A stretch of DNA of 64,000 nucleotides from Pollutimonas bauzanensis. GTDB taxonomy: Bacteria > Pseudomonadota > Gammaproteobacteria > Burkholderiales > Burkholderiaceae_B. This document shows positions 28,409 through 38,931 of this stretch, one piece after another. The notes beneath the pieces were generated by a model that saw nothing but the letters and a program-made list of their open reading frames with translations, had not been told where the DNA came from and ran no database searches. Numbering within the stretch: position 1 is the stretch's first letter; the number at the start of each line of letters is the position of its first letter. The translations under genes were made by a program, and so were the position numbers. The stretch spans positions 160,313-224,312 of the forward strand of contig NZ_FQXE01000007.1 in the NCBI RefSeq assembly GCF_900129885.1. Direction: 5' to 3'.

Positions 28409-29377
28409 ATGGTGAGCGCCATGCGTGACTTTCGGACTCTATTGATCAGGCCGGTATTGCTGCTGCTGATGTGCGTTGCGGGAGCCTTGGCGGTGTTCCT
28501 GACTATGCAGGCGGCGCCGGGCGATCCCGCGCTGGTTGTCCTGGGAGAGCAGGCCAATCCGGAAGCGGTCGCGGCCTACCGGGCGGCCCATTACCTGGAC
28601 GACCCGGCGCTAGTCCAGTTTCTGCATTGGGGCAGGGGACTGCTCACTGGCGATTTCGGTTTGTCACTGTCCGTCGCGAAGGGGCAGCCGGTCGCCGGGC
28701 TGGTCGGCGACCGGCTGCCCAATACCTTGTTCATAGGCGCCTATGCCATGTTGCTGGCGCTGGCTTTTTCGTTGATAGCCGGCACATTGGCGGCCCGCAA
28801 CCGGGGCAATGCGATAGACGTCGCCGCCACGTCAGTGGCCGTGCTCGGAATTTCCATGCCTGATTTCTGGCTTGCTTATGTGCTGGTATTCGTTTTTGCC
28901 CTGACGTGGCAGATTTTTCCCGCCTACGGCTTCATCACGCCATCGACCGATATGTTCCAGGCGCTGCATAGCGGATTCCTTCCGGCGCTGGCGGTATCCG
29001 CGCCGCTGGCCGCGGTGTTCACCCGGATTCTGCGGGTCTCTCTTATCGAGAACCAGTCCAAAGACTATGTGCGCGCGGCGCGGTCCTTCGGATTCTCGCA
29101 GCGTTTCGTTTTTCTGCACTATGTTTTGCGCAACGCGCTGGTGCCGTTCGTCACGATTGTGGGCATTCAGGCCAGGTATCTGCTCGGAGGCACGGTTGTC
29201 GTCGAGCGCGTGTTCGGAATCCCGGGCCTGGGTTCCTTGATGGTTGATGCGGCGTTTGCGCGCGACTATCCCGTGGTGCAGGCGTGCGCGCTGGTGTTTC
29301 TGGTGTGCATTTTATTGGTCAACTTCGTTGTCGACCTGGTTTGTCAGCTTCTAGACCCTCGCGGTCAGGCGGGGTGA
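28409..29377 (+). CDS. Peptide-type ABC transporter permease (DppB-like)
   Basis: A 322-residue inner-membrane permease. The N-terminal helix (LLLLMCVAGALAVFLTMQAAPGDPALVVLG) and the docking region EYV-type VRAARSFGFSQRFVFLHYVLRNALVPFVTIVG followed by GGTVVVERVFGIPGLGSLMVDAAFARDYPVVQA are typical of DppB/OppB. It begins 3 bp after the binding-protein gene and is followed after 3 bp by the second permease. Confidence 0.9.
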   Translation: MVSAMRDFRTLLIRPVLLLLMCVAGALAVFLTMQAAPGDPALVVLGEQANPEAVAAYRAAHYLDDPALVQFLHWGRGLLTGDFGLSLSVAKGQPVAGLVGDRLPNTLFIGAYAMLLALAFSLIAGTLAARNRGNAIDVAATSVAVLGISMPDFWLAYVLVFVFALTWQIFPAYGFITPSTDMFQALHSGFLPALAVSAPLAAVFTRILRVSLIENQSKDYVRAARSFGFSQRFVFLHYVLRNALVPFVTIVGIQARYLLGGTVVVERVFGIPGLGSLMVDAAFARDYPVVQACALVFLVCILLVNFVVDLVCQLLDPRGQAG

Positions 29378-29380
29378 AGA

Positions 29381-30205
29381 ATGTTTTTCAAAGAAATTCT
29401 GCATCACAGGGCGGCTTTCGTCGGCTCATGCATTCTTGTCATCGTGGTGCTGGCCATATCTCTGGGGCGGTGGCTGATCCCGTATTCATCCATCGACATG
29501 GATTTCGCCAACATCATGGCGGCCCCCTCGCTGCTGCATCCGTTCGGCACGGATTCCATGGGAAGAGATGTGCTGGCGCGTGTGCTGGATGGCGCGCGCA
29601 TGTCGCTGAGCATAAGCAGCCTGGGTGTTCTGTTCGCGGCCTGCCTGGGCACCGCCGTCGGGCTTTTTGCCGGGCGCAATGACGGCGTGGCGGCGCAGGT
29701 CATGATGCGTATCTCCGACTTCCTGTTTTCTTTCCCCAGTTTCGTGCTGGCGATCTTTCTGATGGTGGTTCTGGGGTTCGGGGCGCGCAATACCATGGTG
29801 GCGATCGCGCTGATCTATCTGCCTGTTTTCGTCAGGCTGGCGCGCAATCTGACGGTCGTGGCGCGCGACGACAACTATGTAAGGGCGGCGCGCATCAACG
29901 GGCAGTCGGGCGCATCCATCATGTTTCGCGAAATTCTTCCCAATATCCTGCCCCCCCTGCTGGTGCAACTGACGCTGGGCATTGCTTTCGGCATTGTGAT
30001 CGAGGCCGGGCTGAGCTTTCTTGGCCTGGGCGTGCAGCCGCCGGCGCCTTCGCTGGGCTCCATCATGGCTGACGGACGCGAATATTTTGAAAGGGCGCCC
30101 TGGGTCTTGACGCTGACGGGATTGTTCATTTCCTTCGCGCTGCTCGGCCTGAATCTGCTGGGCGACGGCTTGCGCGACCTGACCGATCCACGTTTGAAGG
30201 CCTGA
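29381..30205 (+). CDS. Peptide-type ABC transporter permease (DppC-like)
   Basis: A 274-residue inner-membrane permease with about six hydrophobic helices. HPFGTDSMGRDVLARVLDGARMSLSI near residue 48 and the docking loop YVRAARINGQSGASIMFREILPNILPPLLVQ are DppC/OppC signatures. AGLSFLGLGVQPPAPSLGSIMADG near the C-terminus is likewise typical. It forms the channel with the preceding permease. Confidence 0.9.
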   Translation: MFFKEILHHRAAFVGSCILVIVVLAISLGRWLIPYSSIDMDFANIMAAPSLLHPFGTDSMGRDVLARVLDGARMSLSISSLGVLFAACLGTAVGLFAGRNDGVAAQVMMRISDFLFSFPSFVLAIFLMVVLGFGARNTMVAIALIYLPVFVRLARNLTVVARDDNYVRAARINGQSGASIMFREILPNILPPLLVQLTLGIAFGIVIEAGLSFLGLGVQPPAPSLGSIMADGREYFERAPWVLTLTGLFISFALLGLNLLGDGLRDLTDPRLKA

Positions 30206-30214
30206 GGCGATACG

Positions 30215-31081
30215 ATGACTAATAAACTATTGGATGTGCAGGATCTGCGGGTCGAGTTTTCAGGAAAACCCGTGGTCAAGGGTATCAGTTTCCATCTGAA
30301 TCGGGGGGAGACCTTCGGCATCATCGGCGAATCCGGCTCGGGAAAGTCCGTGACGGCGCTGGCGCTCTCCCATCTCCTGCCATTCAACGCCCTGCGGTCC
30401 AGCCAGGTTTTCCGCTTTGACGGGGCGGACATGGCGCACGCGTCTAGCGCTCAGATAGACCGGCTGCGCGGCGCCGGCTGGGCCATGATTTTCCAGGACC
30501 CATCGGGGGCCTTCAACCCCGTCAAGCGTGTCGACTGGCATATGAAGCAGGTGCTGGACAGGGTGGCTTTGCGCGGGCGGGACAAACGGGCCGATCCCGT
30601 GGCTCTGCTCCAGGCGGTAGGCATCGAGTCGGCCCAACGCGTGCTGCACAGTTATCCGTTCCAGCTCAGCGGCGGCATGCTGCAGCGCGTGCTCATCGTC
30701 ATGGTAGCGGCCATGCGGCCCAAACTCATCATTGCCGACGAACCCACCACCAACCTGGACAAAGTCATTGAGAACCAGATACTCGACCTGCTCGCCGATG
30801 CCCGGCGGCGGGTCGGAGCCACTGTCATTCTGATCACACACGATTTGCTCGTCGCCCAGCGCCACTGCGACCGCATCGCCGTCATGTACGAGGGCGAATT
30901 TGTGGAAACCGGCACGGCGGCTGAATTGCTTGGCAATCCACGCCATCCCTATACGAAAGCCTTGCTCGAGTCCTCGCGGTCGCTGGTGCGCGGCGATGAA
31001 CGGCTCAAAGAGGTTCCCCCCGGCCTGAAAGACGAAATCATGCAGTTCAATGCACATGCACAAGAGGCAGATCATGCTTGA
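30215..31081 (+). CDS. Peptide-type ABC transporter ATPase (DppD-like)
   Basis: A 288-residue ATPase with Walker A GESGSGKSVT, signature LSGGMLQRVLIVM and Walker B LIIADEPTTNLD. The usual SGG-QRV-IAMA wording is slightly altered (LIVMVAAM). RHPYTKALLESSRSLVRGDERLKEVPP is the short C-terminal extension seen in DppD/OppD, though here it lacks the cysteines of iron-sulfur-bearing relatives. The end overlaps the next ATPase by 8 bp. Confidence 0.88.
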   Translation: MTNKLLDVQDLRVEFSGKPVVKGISFHLNRGETFGIIGESGSGKSVTALALSHLLPFNALRSSQVFRFDGADMAHASSAQIDRLRGAGWAMIFQDPSGAFNPVKRVDWHMKQVLDRVALRGRDKRADPVALLQAVGIESAQRVLHSYPFQLSGGMLQRVLIVMVAAMRPKLIIADEPTTNLDKVIENQILDLLADARRRVGATVILITHDLLVAQRHCDRIAVMYEGEFVETGTAAELLGNPRHPYTKALLESSRSLVRGDERLKEVPPGLKDEIMQFNAHAQEADHA

Positions 31082-31859
31082 CGCACAACTGTCCATACAG
31101 GACGTTTCGGTAATTTTCCGGATAAGCCATGGATTCAGCCGCAGCCTGGTCCATGCCGTCAAGGACCTCAGCCTGTCGGTGGGCAAGGGCAAGACATTGG
31201 CCATCATCGGCGAGTCGGGCAGTGGGAAAACCACGATCACCAATGCTATATTGGGTCTGGTTCCCATTGCCTCGGGGGCCATACGGTTCGGCGATCAAGA
31301 CCTGTGCAACGCCGGGCAACGGAATTTTCGCGCGAAACACCAGCCGGGCATACAGGTCGTGCTTCAGGACCCGATGTCCTCTTTCAACCCCCGCTACCGT
31401 TTGCGCAGCTCGCTGGCCATGCCCATGCGCGTGCATGGCTGGTCCGATCGCAGGGCGCGCGACGACAGGCTTGATGCGCTGGCGCATCGTGTCGGAATGG
31501 ATCCGCAGTTGCTCGAAAAATATCCGCACCAGCTCTCCGGCGGGCAGCTGCAGCGGCTCAGCATCGCGCGTGCGATCAGCGTTTCGCCCAAGCTCATCAT
31601 TGCGGATGAGCCTGCCTCGAAGCTCGATGTATCAGTGCGGGCCCAGGTGCTGAACCTGCTGAAGGATGTCATCAAGGAATCATCGATGGCCATGTTGCTG
31701 ATTACGCACGACCTCGATGTGGCGCGCTATCTTTGCGAAGACGTGGCCGTCATGCGCTTCGGCGAAGTCCTGGAGCAAGGCCCGACCCGCTCCGTTTTCG
31801 CGCGGCCGCAGCACGAATACACGCGCAGCTTGCTGCAGTCCAGCGCAGGGGCGCCCTAG
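31074..31859 (+). CDS. Peptide-type ABC transporter ATPase (DppF-like)
   Basis: A 261-residue ATPase with Walker A GESGSGKTT, LSGGQLQRLSIARAI and LIIADEPASKLDVSVRAQVLNLL. VLQDPMSSFNPRYRLR matches DppF/OppF. The ATG at 31074 has AGAGG upstream and overlaps the previous gene; an in-frame start at 31050 lies deep in that gene. It is somewhat shorter than usual DppF, lacking part of the C-terminal extension. It completes the five-gene transporter. Confidence 0.88.
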   Translation: MLDAQLSIQDVSVIFRISHGFSRSLVHAVKDLSLSVGKGKTLAIIGESGSGKTTITNAILGLVPIASGAIRFGDQDLCNAGQRNFRAKHQPGIQVVLQDPMSSFNPRYRLRSSLAMPMRVHGWSDRRARDDRLDALAHRVGMDPQLLEKYPHQLSGGQLQRLSIARAISVSPKLIIADEPASKLDVSVRAQVLNLLKDVIKESSMAMLLITHDLDVARYLCEDVAVMRFGEVLEQGPTRSVFARPQHEYTRSLLQSSAGAP

Positions 31860-31880
31860 CGCTTAAAGGTAGGGGATGGC

Positions 31881-32813
31881 ATGAATATACGACAGTTAGA
31901 GGCATTCCGCGCCACGGTCCTGGTTGGAACCGTCAATGGCGCAGCCAGCCTGCTTGGCGTATCGCAACCGTCTATCAGCCGCTTGATTTCCCAGCTGGAA
32001 AAATCATTGACGGTCGTGCTGTTCGACCGGGCCAACGGCCGCCTCGTATTGACGCCGGAAGGCAGGATGATCTACGAGCAGGTCGAACACACTTTCAGCG
32101 CTGTCGACAAGATACGGGAATTCGCCTCGGATATCCAGAACACCCGGATAGGCAATTTGTCGATCGCATGCATGCCCGCGCTGGGCCTGGGGTTTCTGCC
32201 CTCGGTTATCCATGATTTCTGCGCCGAGCATCCCAATGTAAGCATTTCGCTGGATATCCAGGTCTCTCCCAAGATCGAAGACTGGATAGTCGCCCAGCAC
32301 ATCGATTTCGGCCTGGCGCAACTGCCCTTCAATCGCGATGATATCGTGGTCGATGATTTCTGCAATATTCCCTACTATGCCGTCCTGCCCCGGGATCACC
32401 CGCTGGCCGGGCGCGCCGCCCTGCATCCCAAGGATTTCGACGGCCTGCCGTTCATCTCGTTGACGCGCAGCAATTCAGTCCGGCATCTGGTGGATCAGTT
32501 TTTCAGCACCCATGAAGTCAATCGCGTGATGCGTCTGGAAACATCCTATCTGTCGGCGGTATGCAAGCTGGTCCAGGCCGGCCTGGGCGTCGGCCTGGCC
32601 GATCCCTTCAGTGTCCAGGACCACATCGATGGTGTCGTGGCGCGCCTCATGTCGCCCTCCGTCGATTTTCGTGTCGGCCTGATGTATGCCAGCCACCGCC
32701 CGCTTTCAAAAGTCGGCCGCGCCTTTATCACCTTCCTGAAGCAGCGCCGCGACGAGTTGATGAACAATGTACTCGTGGCGGCGGGACGCGGCGGCAAGTC
32801 CCGCGGCAAATAA
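31881..32813 (+). CDS. LysR-family transcriptional regulator
   Basis: A 310-residue regulator with an N-terminal winged helix (NIRQLEAFRATVLVGTVNGAASLLGVSQPSISRLISQLEKSLTVVLFDRANGRLVLTPEG) and a C-terminal effector domain (about 95-300). It lies 21 bp after the transporter genes on the same strand, which is less usual for LysR regulators than divergent placement. It probably responds to the compound handled by the upstream PrpD/GlpD-like/ABC genes, by guilt of position only. Confidence 0.9.
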   Translation: MNIRQLEAFRATVLVGTVNGAASLLGVSQPSISRLISQLEKSLTVVLFDRANGRLVLTPEGRMIYEQVEHTFSAVDKIREFASDIQNTRIGNLSIACMPALGLGFLPSVIHDFCAEHPNVSISLDIQVSPKIEDWIVAQHIDFGLAQLPFNRDDIVVDDFCNIPYYAVLPRDHPLAGRAALHPKDFDGLPFISLTRSNSVRHLVDQFFSTHEVNRVMRLETSYLSAVCKLVQAGLGVGLADPFSVQDHIDGVVARLMSPSVDFRVGLMYASHRPLSKVGRAFITFLKQRRDELMNNVLVAAGRGGKSRGK

Positions 32814-32827
32814 TTCCGCCGGACCTT

Positions 32828-33277
32828 TCAAGACCGCCCGGTGCTGCCGAAGCCGCCGGCGCCCCGGGCGCTGTCTTCGAATTCGTCGACGATGTCGAAT
32901 TCGATCTGCTGCACCGGCACGATCACCAACTGCGCCAGGCGTTCCATGGGCTGCAGCACAAAATCCTGCCGGCTGCGGTTCCAGGCGGAAACCATGAGCG
33001 GGCCCTGGTAGTCCGAATCGATCAGGCCGACCAGATTGCCGAGCACGATGCCATGCTTGTGGCCCAGCCCCGAGCGCGGCAGGATCATGGCCGCATAGGC
33101 GGGGTCGGCTATGTGTATGGACAGGCCGGTGGGCACCAGTTCGGTCGCGCCGGCGGCAAGCGTCAGCGGCTGGTCTATGCAGGCGCGCAGGTCCAGTCCC
33201 GCCGAGCCGCCCGTGGCGTAGGCGGGCAGGTAGTCGTTCATGCGCGGGTCGAGTATTTTAAGAGCGATTTTTCTCAT
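32828..33277 (-). CDS. dut: Deoxyuridine 5'-triphosphate nucleotidohydrolase (dUTPase)
   Basis: A 149-residue trimeric dUTPase that hydrolyses dUTP to dUMP, keeping uracil out of DNA and supplying dTMP synthesis. Family motifs are in order: [53 protein letters not shown] and the C-terminal [12 protein letters not shown] arm. It is the last gene of the run ribF-ileS-lspA-coaBC-dut and ends 14 bp from the convergent LysR gene. Confidence 0.96.
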   Translation of the reverse strand: MRKIALKILDPRMNDYLPAYATGGSAGLDLRACIDQPLTLAAGATELVPTGLSIHIADPAYAAMILPRSGLGHKHGIVLGNLVGLIDSDYQGPLMVSAWNRSRQDFVLQPMERLAQLVIVPVQQIEFDIVDEFEDSARGAGGFGSTGRS

Positions 33278-33316
33278 GGTCTTGTGTCGATGTCGTGGAG
33301 GGTCGGCCCTGCCGGA

Positions 33317-34528
33317 TCATGCCGCGGCATGTTTTCGCGGCAGGCGTTCGGCAATGGCCCGGATCAATTGCCGCGCGGCGGCTATCTTGGGCAGGCGGGG
33401 CAGGGCGTGGTGGCCGGCATCGTCGAACAGCACCAGTTCCGTCGTATCGGCGTTCATGGCATGCTGCGCCAGGTTGCCGACGAGCAGGGGCACGCCTTTG
33501 CGCCGGCGCTTGGCTTCGGCGTATTCCAGCAGGTTTTCTGTTTCGGCCGCGAAGCCCACGCACCATGGACCGGCGCGCATCCTGGCAACCTCGGCGAGGA
33601 TATCGGGATTGGGCGCGAATTCCAGCTCGGGGGCCTGGCCGGAGGCGTTTTTCTTCAGCTTGTTGTCGCTGGCGTTCACCACCCGCCAGTCGGCCACCGC
33701 CGCCACGGAAATGAACACATCGGCGCCGGCCGCCTCGGCCATCACGGCGGCATGCATATCCAGGGCGCTTTCGACATTCAGGCGCAGGACGCCATAGGGG
33801 GCCGGCAAGGCGGTGGCTCCTGAAATCAGGACGACTTGCGCACCGGCTTCGCGCGCGGCCTGCGCGACCGCGTAGCCCATCTTTCCGGAGGATCGGTTGG
33901 TGATGACGCGCACCGGATCGATCTTTTCCGAAGTGGGTCCCGCCGTGATGACGACACGCTTGCCGGCCAGGAGCTTGGGCTGGAAAAAGGCGGTCAGTTC
34001 GGCCAGCAGTTCGTTCGGCTCCAGCATGCGGCCGCTGCCGACCTCCCCGCAAGCCTGGTCGCCTTCGGCCGGCCCGAGGATGGCCACGCCGTCGGCCCGC
34101 AACTGCGCCACATTGCGCTGGGTCGCGGGGTGCAGCCACATTTCGCGGTTCATCGCCGGCGCCACCAGCAGCGGGCAGCTGCCTTTGGCCACGCACAAAG
34201 TGGACAACAGATCATCGGCCAGCCCATGCGCCAGCTTGGCCATGAAGTCGGTGCTGGCCGGCGCCACGAGAATGGCGTCGGCGCCCCGGCTGAGGTTGAT
34301 GTGCGCCATATTGTTGGGCACGCGATTGTCCCAGGTATCGACAAATACCGGGCGGCCGGACAGGGCCTGCATGGTAAGCGGCGTGATGAATCGGGTGGCC
34401 GCCTCGGTCATGACCACATCGATCACGGCGCCCTGGTCCTGGGCGCGCCGCAGGAGTTCGGCTATCTTGTAGCACGCGATGCCGCCGGTAAGGCCCAGGA
34501 CAATGCGTTTCTGCGCGAGTTCTAGCAT
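33317..34528 (-). CDS. coaBC: Bifunctional CoaBC (phosphopantothenoylcysteine synthetase/decarboxylase)
   Basis: A 403-residue enzyme of coenzyme A synthesis. The N-terminal flavoprotein CoaC half (about 1-185) has GLTGGIACYKIAELLRR, the conserved His region LSRGADAILVAPAS, PAMNREMW and the Cys-containing lid EGDQACGEVGSGRM. The C-terminal CoaB half begins GKRVVITAGPTSEKIDPVRVITNRSSGKMG. It joins cysteine to 4'-phosphopantothenate using CTP, then decarboxylates the product. It sits between lspA and dut in the minus-strand run. Confidence 0.96.
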   Translation of the reverse strand: MLELAQKRIVLGLTGGIACYKIAELLRRAQDQGAVIDVVMTEAATRFITPLTMQALSGRPVFVDTWDNRVPNNMAHINLSRGADAILVAPASTDFMAKLAHGLADDLLSTLCVAKGSCPLLVAPAMNREMWLHPATQRNVAQLRADGVAILGPAEGDQACGEVGSGRMLEPNELLAELTAFFQPKLLAGKRVVITAGPTSEKIDPVRVITNRSSGKMGYAVAQAAREAGAQVVLISGATALPAPYGVLRLNVESALDMHAAVMAEAAGADVFISVAAVADWRVVNASDNKLKKNASGQAPELEFAPNPDILAEVARMRAGPWCVGFAAETENLLEYAEAKRRRKGVPLLVGNLAQHAMNADTTELVLFDDAGHHALPRLPKIAAARQLIRAIAERLPRKHAAA

Positions 34529-34565
34529 GAAGACGTTCGCTCTATGTAAAGGTCAGGCTGGAAGA

Positions 34566-35102
34566 TCAGGCCGGCTTTTCGGGCTTATGCTTATTGCGGC
34601 GCACCCGCAATATTTCGTCCAGCACCAGCAGAATGGCGCCGCAGGTGATGGCGATATCCGCCACGTTGAATGCCGGAAAGTACCAGCTGTTCCAATAAAA
34701 CAATAAAAAATCGATGACATGCCCGTGCTGCATGCGGTCGATGCCATTGCCGACCGCGCCGCCCAGGATGCACATGAGGGAAGCGCTGAACAGGGTCTGC
34801 GCCGGGCTGCGACGCAGCAGATGGATGATCAGGCCGGTCGCGCCCAGGGCGATGGCGCTGAAGAGCCAGCGCTGCCAGCCTGTGCCGTCGGCCAGGAAGC
34901 TGAAGGCGGCCCCGGGGTTGTACAGCAGGGTGAAGTCGAAAAACGGCAGCACGGGCCAGCGCTCACCGTAGCGCATCTGGCCGTCAAAGTATATCTTGGT
35001 GGCCTGGTCCAGCAGGATGATCAGCAGGGCGCCCGCTATCCAGCCCCAAAAGCGCAGTGCTTTGCGGGGCTGGCCGGATGGGCTGGCGCAGGGCTTAGGC
35101 AT
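34566..35102 (-). CDS. lspA: Lipoprotein signal peptidase (LspA)
   Basis: A 178-residue inner-membrane aspartic protease that removes signal peptides from prolipoproteins. Four hydrophobic segments are visible, and the two catalytic aspartates lie in [19 protein letters not shown] and [18 protein letters not shown]. The conserved DQATK motif is at about residue 37. The first 8 bp overlap the end of ileS, the usual ileS-lspA pairing. Confidence 0.96.
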   Translation of the reverse strand: MPKPCASPSGQPRKALRFWGWIAGALLIILLDQATKIYFDGQMRYGERWPVLPFFDFTLLYNPGAAFSFLADGTGWQRWLFSAIALGATGLIIHLLRRSPAQTLFSASLMCILGGAVGNGIDRMQHGHVIDFLLFYWNSWYFPAFNVADIAITCGAILLVLDEILRVRRNKHKPEKPA

Positions 35103-37932
35103 GCTGGCGCGGCTCGCCCAGGCCGAACAAGTTGGCTACGCAGCGCCCGCAAATGGCGGGATGCTCGGGATCGGCGCCGACATCCTCCCGGTGATGCCAG
35201 CAACGCTCGCATTTCTGGTTTTTCGTGGGATTGACGACTATGCGCAAAGCGCCTTCACCCGCATGCAGCGTGGCGCGCGAAACGATCAGTACGAAGCGCA
35301 GGTCGTCCGCCAGGCTGGCCAGCAATTCGTGGTCGCCGCCGCCGGCGTAGACATCGAGTTCCGCCGCCAGCGAAGAGCCGATGTCGCCGGCCGCGCGCAC
35401 CTCTTCGATCTTGCGCATGACCTCTGCGCGGATCTCGCGCAGGCGTTCCCATTTATCGCGCAGCAGTTGCGCGTCCACCTGGTCGGGCAGGGCATGGAAC
35501 AGCTCGGTGAAGATGCTGGACGCGGCATGGCCGGTATGCAGGTCCTTCCATGCCTCTTCGGCGGTGAACGATACGATGGGCGCCAAAAGCTTGATCAGCG
35601 CGTGCGTGATGTGGTGGATCGCCGTCTGCGCCGAGCGGCGCGCAATGCTGTCCTTGCCGGCGGTATAGAGGCGGTCTTTCAGCACATCCAGATAGAAGGC
35701 GCCGAGATCTTCCGAACAGAAGATCTGCAGGCGCGACACGATGGGATGGAATTCATAGCGCTTGTAGTTGGCCAGGGTTTCAGCCTGCATGGCCGCCGTC
35801 ATGGCCAGGGCATAGCGGTCGATCTCGAACATGTGCTCGAGTTCCACGCTATCGCTGGCGGCGTTGAAGTCTTGCAGATTGCCCAGCAGGAACTTGAGCG
35901 TGTTGCGGATGCGCCGATAGCCTTCCACCACGCGCTTGAGGATTTCATCGGAAATCGACAACTCGCCTGAATAGTCGGTGGCGGCCGTCCACAGGCGCAG
36001 GATTTCCGCGCCCAGGGAATCGGAAACCTTTTGCGGCGCAATCACATTGCCCACGGATTTGCTCATTTTGCGGCCTGCGCCATCCACCACGAAGCCATGC
36101 GTCAGCAGGGCCTTGTAGGGCGGGCGGCCATACAGCATGCAGCTGGTCAGCAGCGAGGAATGAAACCAGCCGCGATGCTGGTCCGAGCCTTCGAGATACA
36201 GATCGGCGGGCCATGCGAGATCGTCGGCATGGGAACCTTGCACATCACGGTCCTGGCCGCCCAGCACCGTGACGTGGGTCGTGCCGGAATCGAACCATAC
36301 ATCTAGCGTATCGCGGTTCTTTTCGTACTGGCCGGCCTCGTCGCCGAGCAATTCCGCGGGGTCGAGCGATTGCCAGGCTTCGATGCCATGCCGCTCGATG
36401 CGCTGGGCCACCTGCTCCATCAGCTCGATGGTGCGCGGGTGCAGTTCGCCGGTTTCCTTGTGCACGAAGAAAGCCATGGGCACGCCCCATTGGCGCTGCC
36501 TGGACAGGGTCCAGTCGGGGCGGTTGGCGATCATGGCATGCAGGCGCGCGCGCCCCCAGGCGGGGTAGAACTCGGTGTTGTCTATGCCTTCCAGGGCGGT
36601 TTCACGCAAGGTCCGGCCGCTCTCGGGCTGGCGGTCCATGCCGGCAAACCATTGGCTGGTGGCGCGGTAAATGATAGGCGTCTTGTGGCGCCAGCAATGC
36701 ATGTAGCTGTGCACGTGCTGCTCGGTGTGCAGCAGGCTGCCGGCCTGGTCCAGCGTCTCGACGATGAGCGGGTTGGCCTTCCAGATCATCAGCCCGCCGA
36801 ACAGCGGCAGGCTTTCGGCATAATGGCCGTCGCCCATGACCGGGTTGATGATCTGGTCATCGGTCAGGCCGTGGGCCTTGCATGACACAAAGTCTTCAAT
36901 GCCATAGGCCGGCGATGAATGCACCACGCCCGTGCCGCTATCGAGGGTGACGTAGTCGCCCAGGTACACCGGCGCCATGCGCCGGTAGCCTTCGTGCGCG
37001 TCATAGAGCGGGTGCTTGAATTCCAGATTGGTCAGCGCGTCGCCCTTGGCCGTGGCGACAATGCGCCCGGCGAGTTTCCATTGTTCCAGGCAGGACGCAA
37101 CCAGGTCTTTGGCCAGCAGCAGCATGCTGCCTGTGCCGCGCGGCTGGTCCAGCCTGACCAGGGCGTAGTCGATGTCGGGATGGACGTTCAGCGCCTGGTT
37201 GGCGGGCAGCGTCCAGGGGGTAGTGGTCCAGATGACGATGGCGCCATCGTCGACCTGCGGCAGCCCGAAGGCATGCGCGAGCTTTTCCTTGTCGCCGAAT
37301 TTGAATGCGACATGGACGGAGGGATCTTTGCGGTCGGCATATTCGACTTCCGCCTCGGCCAGCGCCGAACCGCAATCGAAGCACCAGTTGACCGGCTTGA
37401 GGCCGCGGAATACATAGCCCTTTTCCAGGATGCGGGCCAGCGCGCGCAGCTCGTCGGCTTCATTGCTGAAGTTCATGGTCAGATAGGGCCGTTCCCAGTC
37501 GGCCAGCACGCCCAGGCGCTTGAAATCCTTGCGCTGGCGGTCGATCTGCTCATAGGCATAGGCCCGCGCCTTGGCCTGGACCTCGGCGACAGGCAGGTGC
37601 TTGCCGTATTTTTTCTCGATCTGGATCTCGATGGGCATGCCGTGGCAATCCCAGCCGGGCACGTATACCGCGTCGTAGCCGGCCATGGCGCGGCTCTTGA
37701 CGATGATGTCCTTGAGCACTTTGTTGACGGCGTGGCCTATGTGGATGTCGCCGTTGGCATAGGGCGGGCCGTCGTGCAGGATGAATTTCGGCCGACCTTT
37801 GCTGGCCTCGCGTATGGCGGCGTAAACCTTTTTTTCTTCCCATTCGGCAATCCAGCCGGGTTCGCGCTTGGCAAGGTCTCCCCGCATGGGGAAGGGGGTT
37901 TCGGGCAGGTTTAAGGTTTTTCTATAGTCCAT
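35095..37932 (-). CDS. ileS: Isoleucyl-tRNA synthetase (IleS)
   Basis: A 945-residue class I synthetase that charges tRNA-Ile and edits misactivated valine. It has HIGH at residues 64-67 ([16 protein letters not shown]), the editing domain, KMSKS in [11 protein letters not shown], and a C-terminal zinc finger [12 protein letters not shown]...CGRC. The ATG at 37932 begins the family N-terminus [21 protein letters not shown]; a longer start would add 11 residues. It overlaps ribF by 11 bp upstream and lspA by 8 bp downstream. Confidence 0.97.
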   Translation of the reverse strand: MDYRKTLNLPETPFPMRGDLAKREPGWIAEWEEKKVYAAIREASKGRPKFILHDGPPYANGDIHIGHAVNKVLKDIIVKSRAMAGYDAVYVPGWDCHGMPIEIQIEKKYGKHLPVAEVQAKARAYAYEQIDRQRKDFKRLGVLADWERPYLTMNFSNEADELRALARILEKGYVFRGLKPVNWCFDCGSALAEAEVEYADRKDPSVHVAFKFGDKEKLAHAFGLPQVDDGAIVIWTTTPWTLPANQALNVHPDIDYALVRLDQPRGTGSMLLLAKDLVASCLEQWKLAGRIVATAKGDALTNLEFKHPLYDAHEGYRRMAPVYLGDYVTLDSGTGVVHSSPAYGIEDFVSCKAHGLTDDQIINPVMGDGHYAESLPLFGGLMIWKANPLIVETLDQAGSLLHTEQHVHSYMHCWRHKTPIIYRATSQWFAGMDRQPESGRTLRETALEGIDNTEFYPAWGRARLHAMIANRPDWTLSRQRQWGVPMAFFVHKETGELHPRTIELMEQVAQRIERHGIEAWQSLDPAELLGDEAGQYEKNRDTLDVWFDSGTTHVTVLGGQDRDVQGSHADDLAWPADLYLEGSDQHRGWFHSSLLTSCMLYGRPPYKALLTHGFVVDGAGRKMSKSVGNVIAPQKVSDSLGAEILRLWTAATDYSGELSISDEILKRVVEGYRRIRNTLKFLLGNLQDFNAASDSVELEHMFEIDRYALAMTAAMQAETLANYKRYEFHPIVSRLQIFCSEDLGAFYLDVLKDRLYTAGKDSIARRSAQTAIHHITHALIKLLAPIVSFTAEEAWKDLHTGHAASSIFTELFHALPDQVDAQLLRDKWERLREIRAEVMRKIEEVRAAGDIGSSLAAELDVYAGGGDHELLASLADDLRFVLIVSRATLHAGEGALRIVVNPTKNQKCERCWHHREDVGADPEHPAICGRCVANLFGLGEPRQHA

Positions 37933-38887
37933 GGAAGGCGAAATAGTCGCGAGCGCTTTGTACATCGTTGTCGATGGCGGCGATCATTGTGGGAAGGTCG
38001 GGAAATTTTTCTTCGTCCCGCAGATACTCGAGGAACTCAATAGATGTGAGTTTACCGTATGCGTCCAGGTGGCAATCCAGCAAATGCACTTCCAGCATCA
38101 GGCGCCCGCCATGCGAGATGGTCGGGCGCACGCCCAGGCTGGCGATGCCCTGGATCGGCGCGGCGGCCAGGCCGTGCGCCCGCACCACATAGACACCCGA
38201 GCGGGCGGCGCATTGCAGCGGCACCCTGACATTCAGCGTAGGGTAGCCTATGGTGCGTCCGAGCTTCTGGCCGTGGACCACATGGCCGCTGATGCGATAA
38301 CTGTGGCCGAGCAAATGCTCGGCGCGCTCCAGGTTGCCCACGGCCAGCGCCGTGCGGACCTCCGAACTGGAAATGCGGTGGCCATGTTCGTCGGCGATGT
38401 CCGCAATGGTTTCCACATCGAAGCCATATTGCTTCCCGGCCCGGCGCAGCAGGTCGACATCGCCGCTGCGCTTGTGGCCGTAGCGGAAATCTTCGCCCAC
38501 CAGCAGCCAGCGGGTGTTCAGGCCGCGCACCAGCAGCCGTTCGATGAAGTCTTCGGCGGACATGTCGGCCAGCGCCTGGTTGAAGCGTTCCAGCACCAGC
38601 TGGCTGGCTTGATGCAGCCTGAGCGCCTGTATCTTGTCGCGCAGGCTGCTGATCTGGGTCGGAATCAGTTCGGGCCTTTGGCCGCGGCGGGCGAAATAGG
38701 CGCGCGGATGGGGCTCGAAGGTCATGACCGTGGCGGCCAGCTCGCGTTCCAGAGCCGATGCGCGCAGGCGCGCCAGGATAGCCTGGTGGCCGCGATGGAC
38801 GCCGTCGAAATTGCCGATGGTCACGGCGCTGGGGCGCTGCGTATCGTAGCGGGGCAGGCTGCGATAAATTCTGGGAGATGCTTTCAC
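37922..38887 (-). CDS. ribF: Bifunctional riboflavin kinase/FAD synthetase (RibF)
   Basis: A 321-residue enzyme that makes FMN from riboflavin and then FAD. The N-terminal adenylyltransferase domain has [16 protein letters not shown] and the segment [19 protein letters not shown]; the C-terminal kinase domain has [20 protein letters not shown] and the [11 protein letters not shown] segment. It heads the minus-strand run ribF-ileS-lspA-coaBC-dut and diverges from purN, with only 44 bp between the start codons. Confidence 0.96.
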   Translation of the reverse strand: MKASPRIYRSLPRYDTQRPSAVTIGNFDGVHRGHQAILARLRASALERELAATVMTFEPHPRAYFARRGQRPELIPTQISSLRDKIQALRLHQASQLVLERFNQALADMSAEDFIERLLVRGLNTRWLLVGEDFRYGHKRSGDVDLLRRAGKQYGFDVETIADIADEHGHRISSSEVRTALAVGNLERAEHLLGHSYRISGHVVHGQKLGRTIGYPTLNVRVPLQCAARSGVYVVRAHGLAAAPIQGIASLGVRPTISHGGRLMLEVHLLDCHLDAYGKLTSIEFLEYLRDEEKFPDLPTMIAAIDNDVQSARDYFAFHGL

Positions 38888-38931
38888 ACCCGAGAGTTTA
38901 CAATTTTGCGTCGACTTACTCAGGAATTATT

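Noticed and set aside
36919..37914. 331-codon plus-strand frame inside ileS, and similar long frames opposite xseA, pqiB, putA, ribF and the ABC-F gene
   Set aside because: All lie antisense or out of frame to proteins with full motif sets, have no ribosome-binding sites and show no family features.
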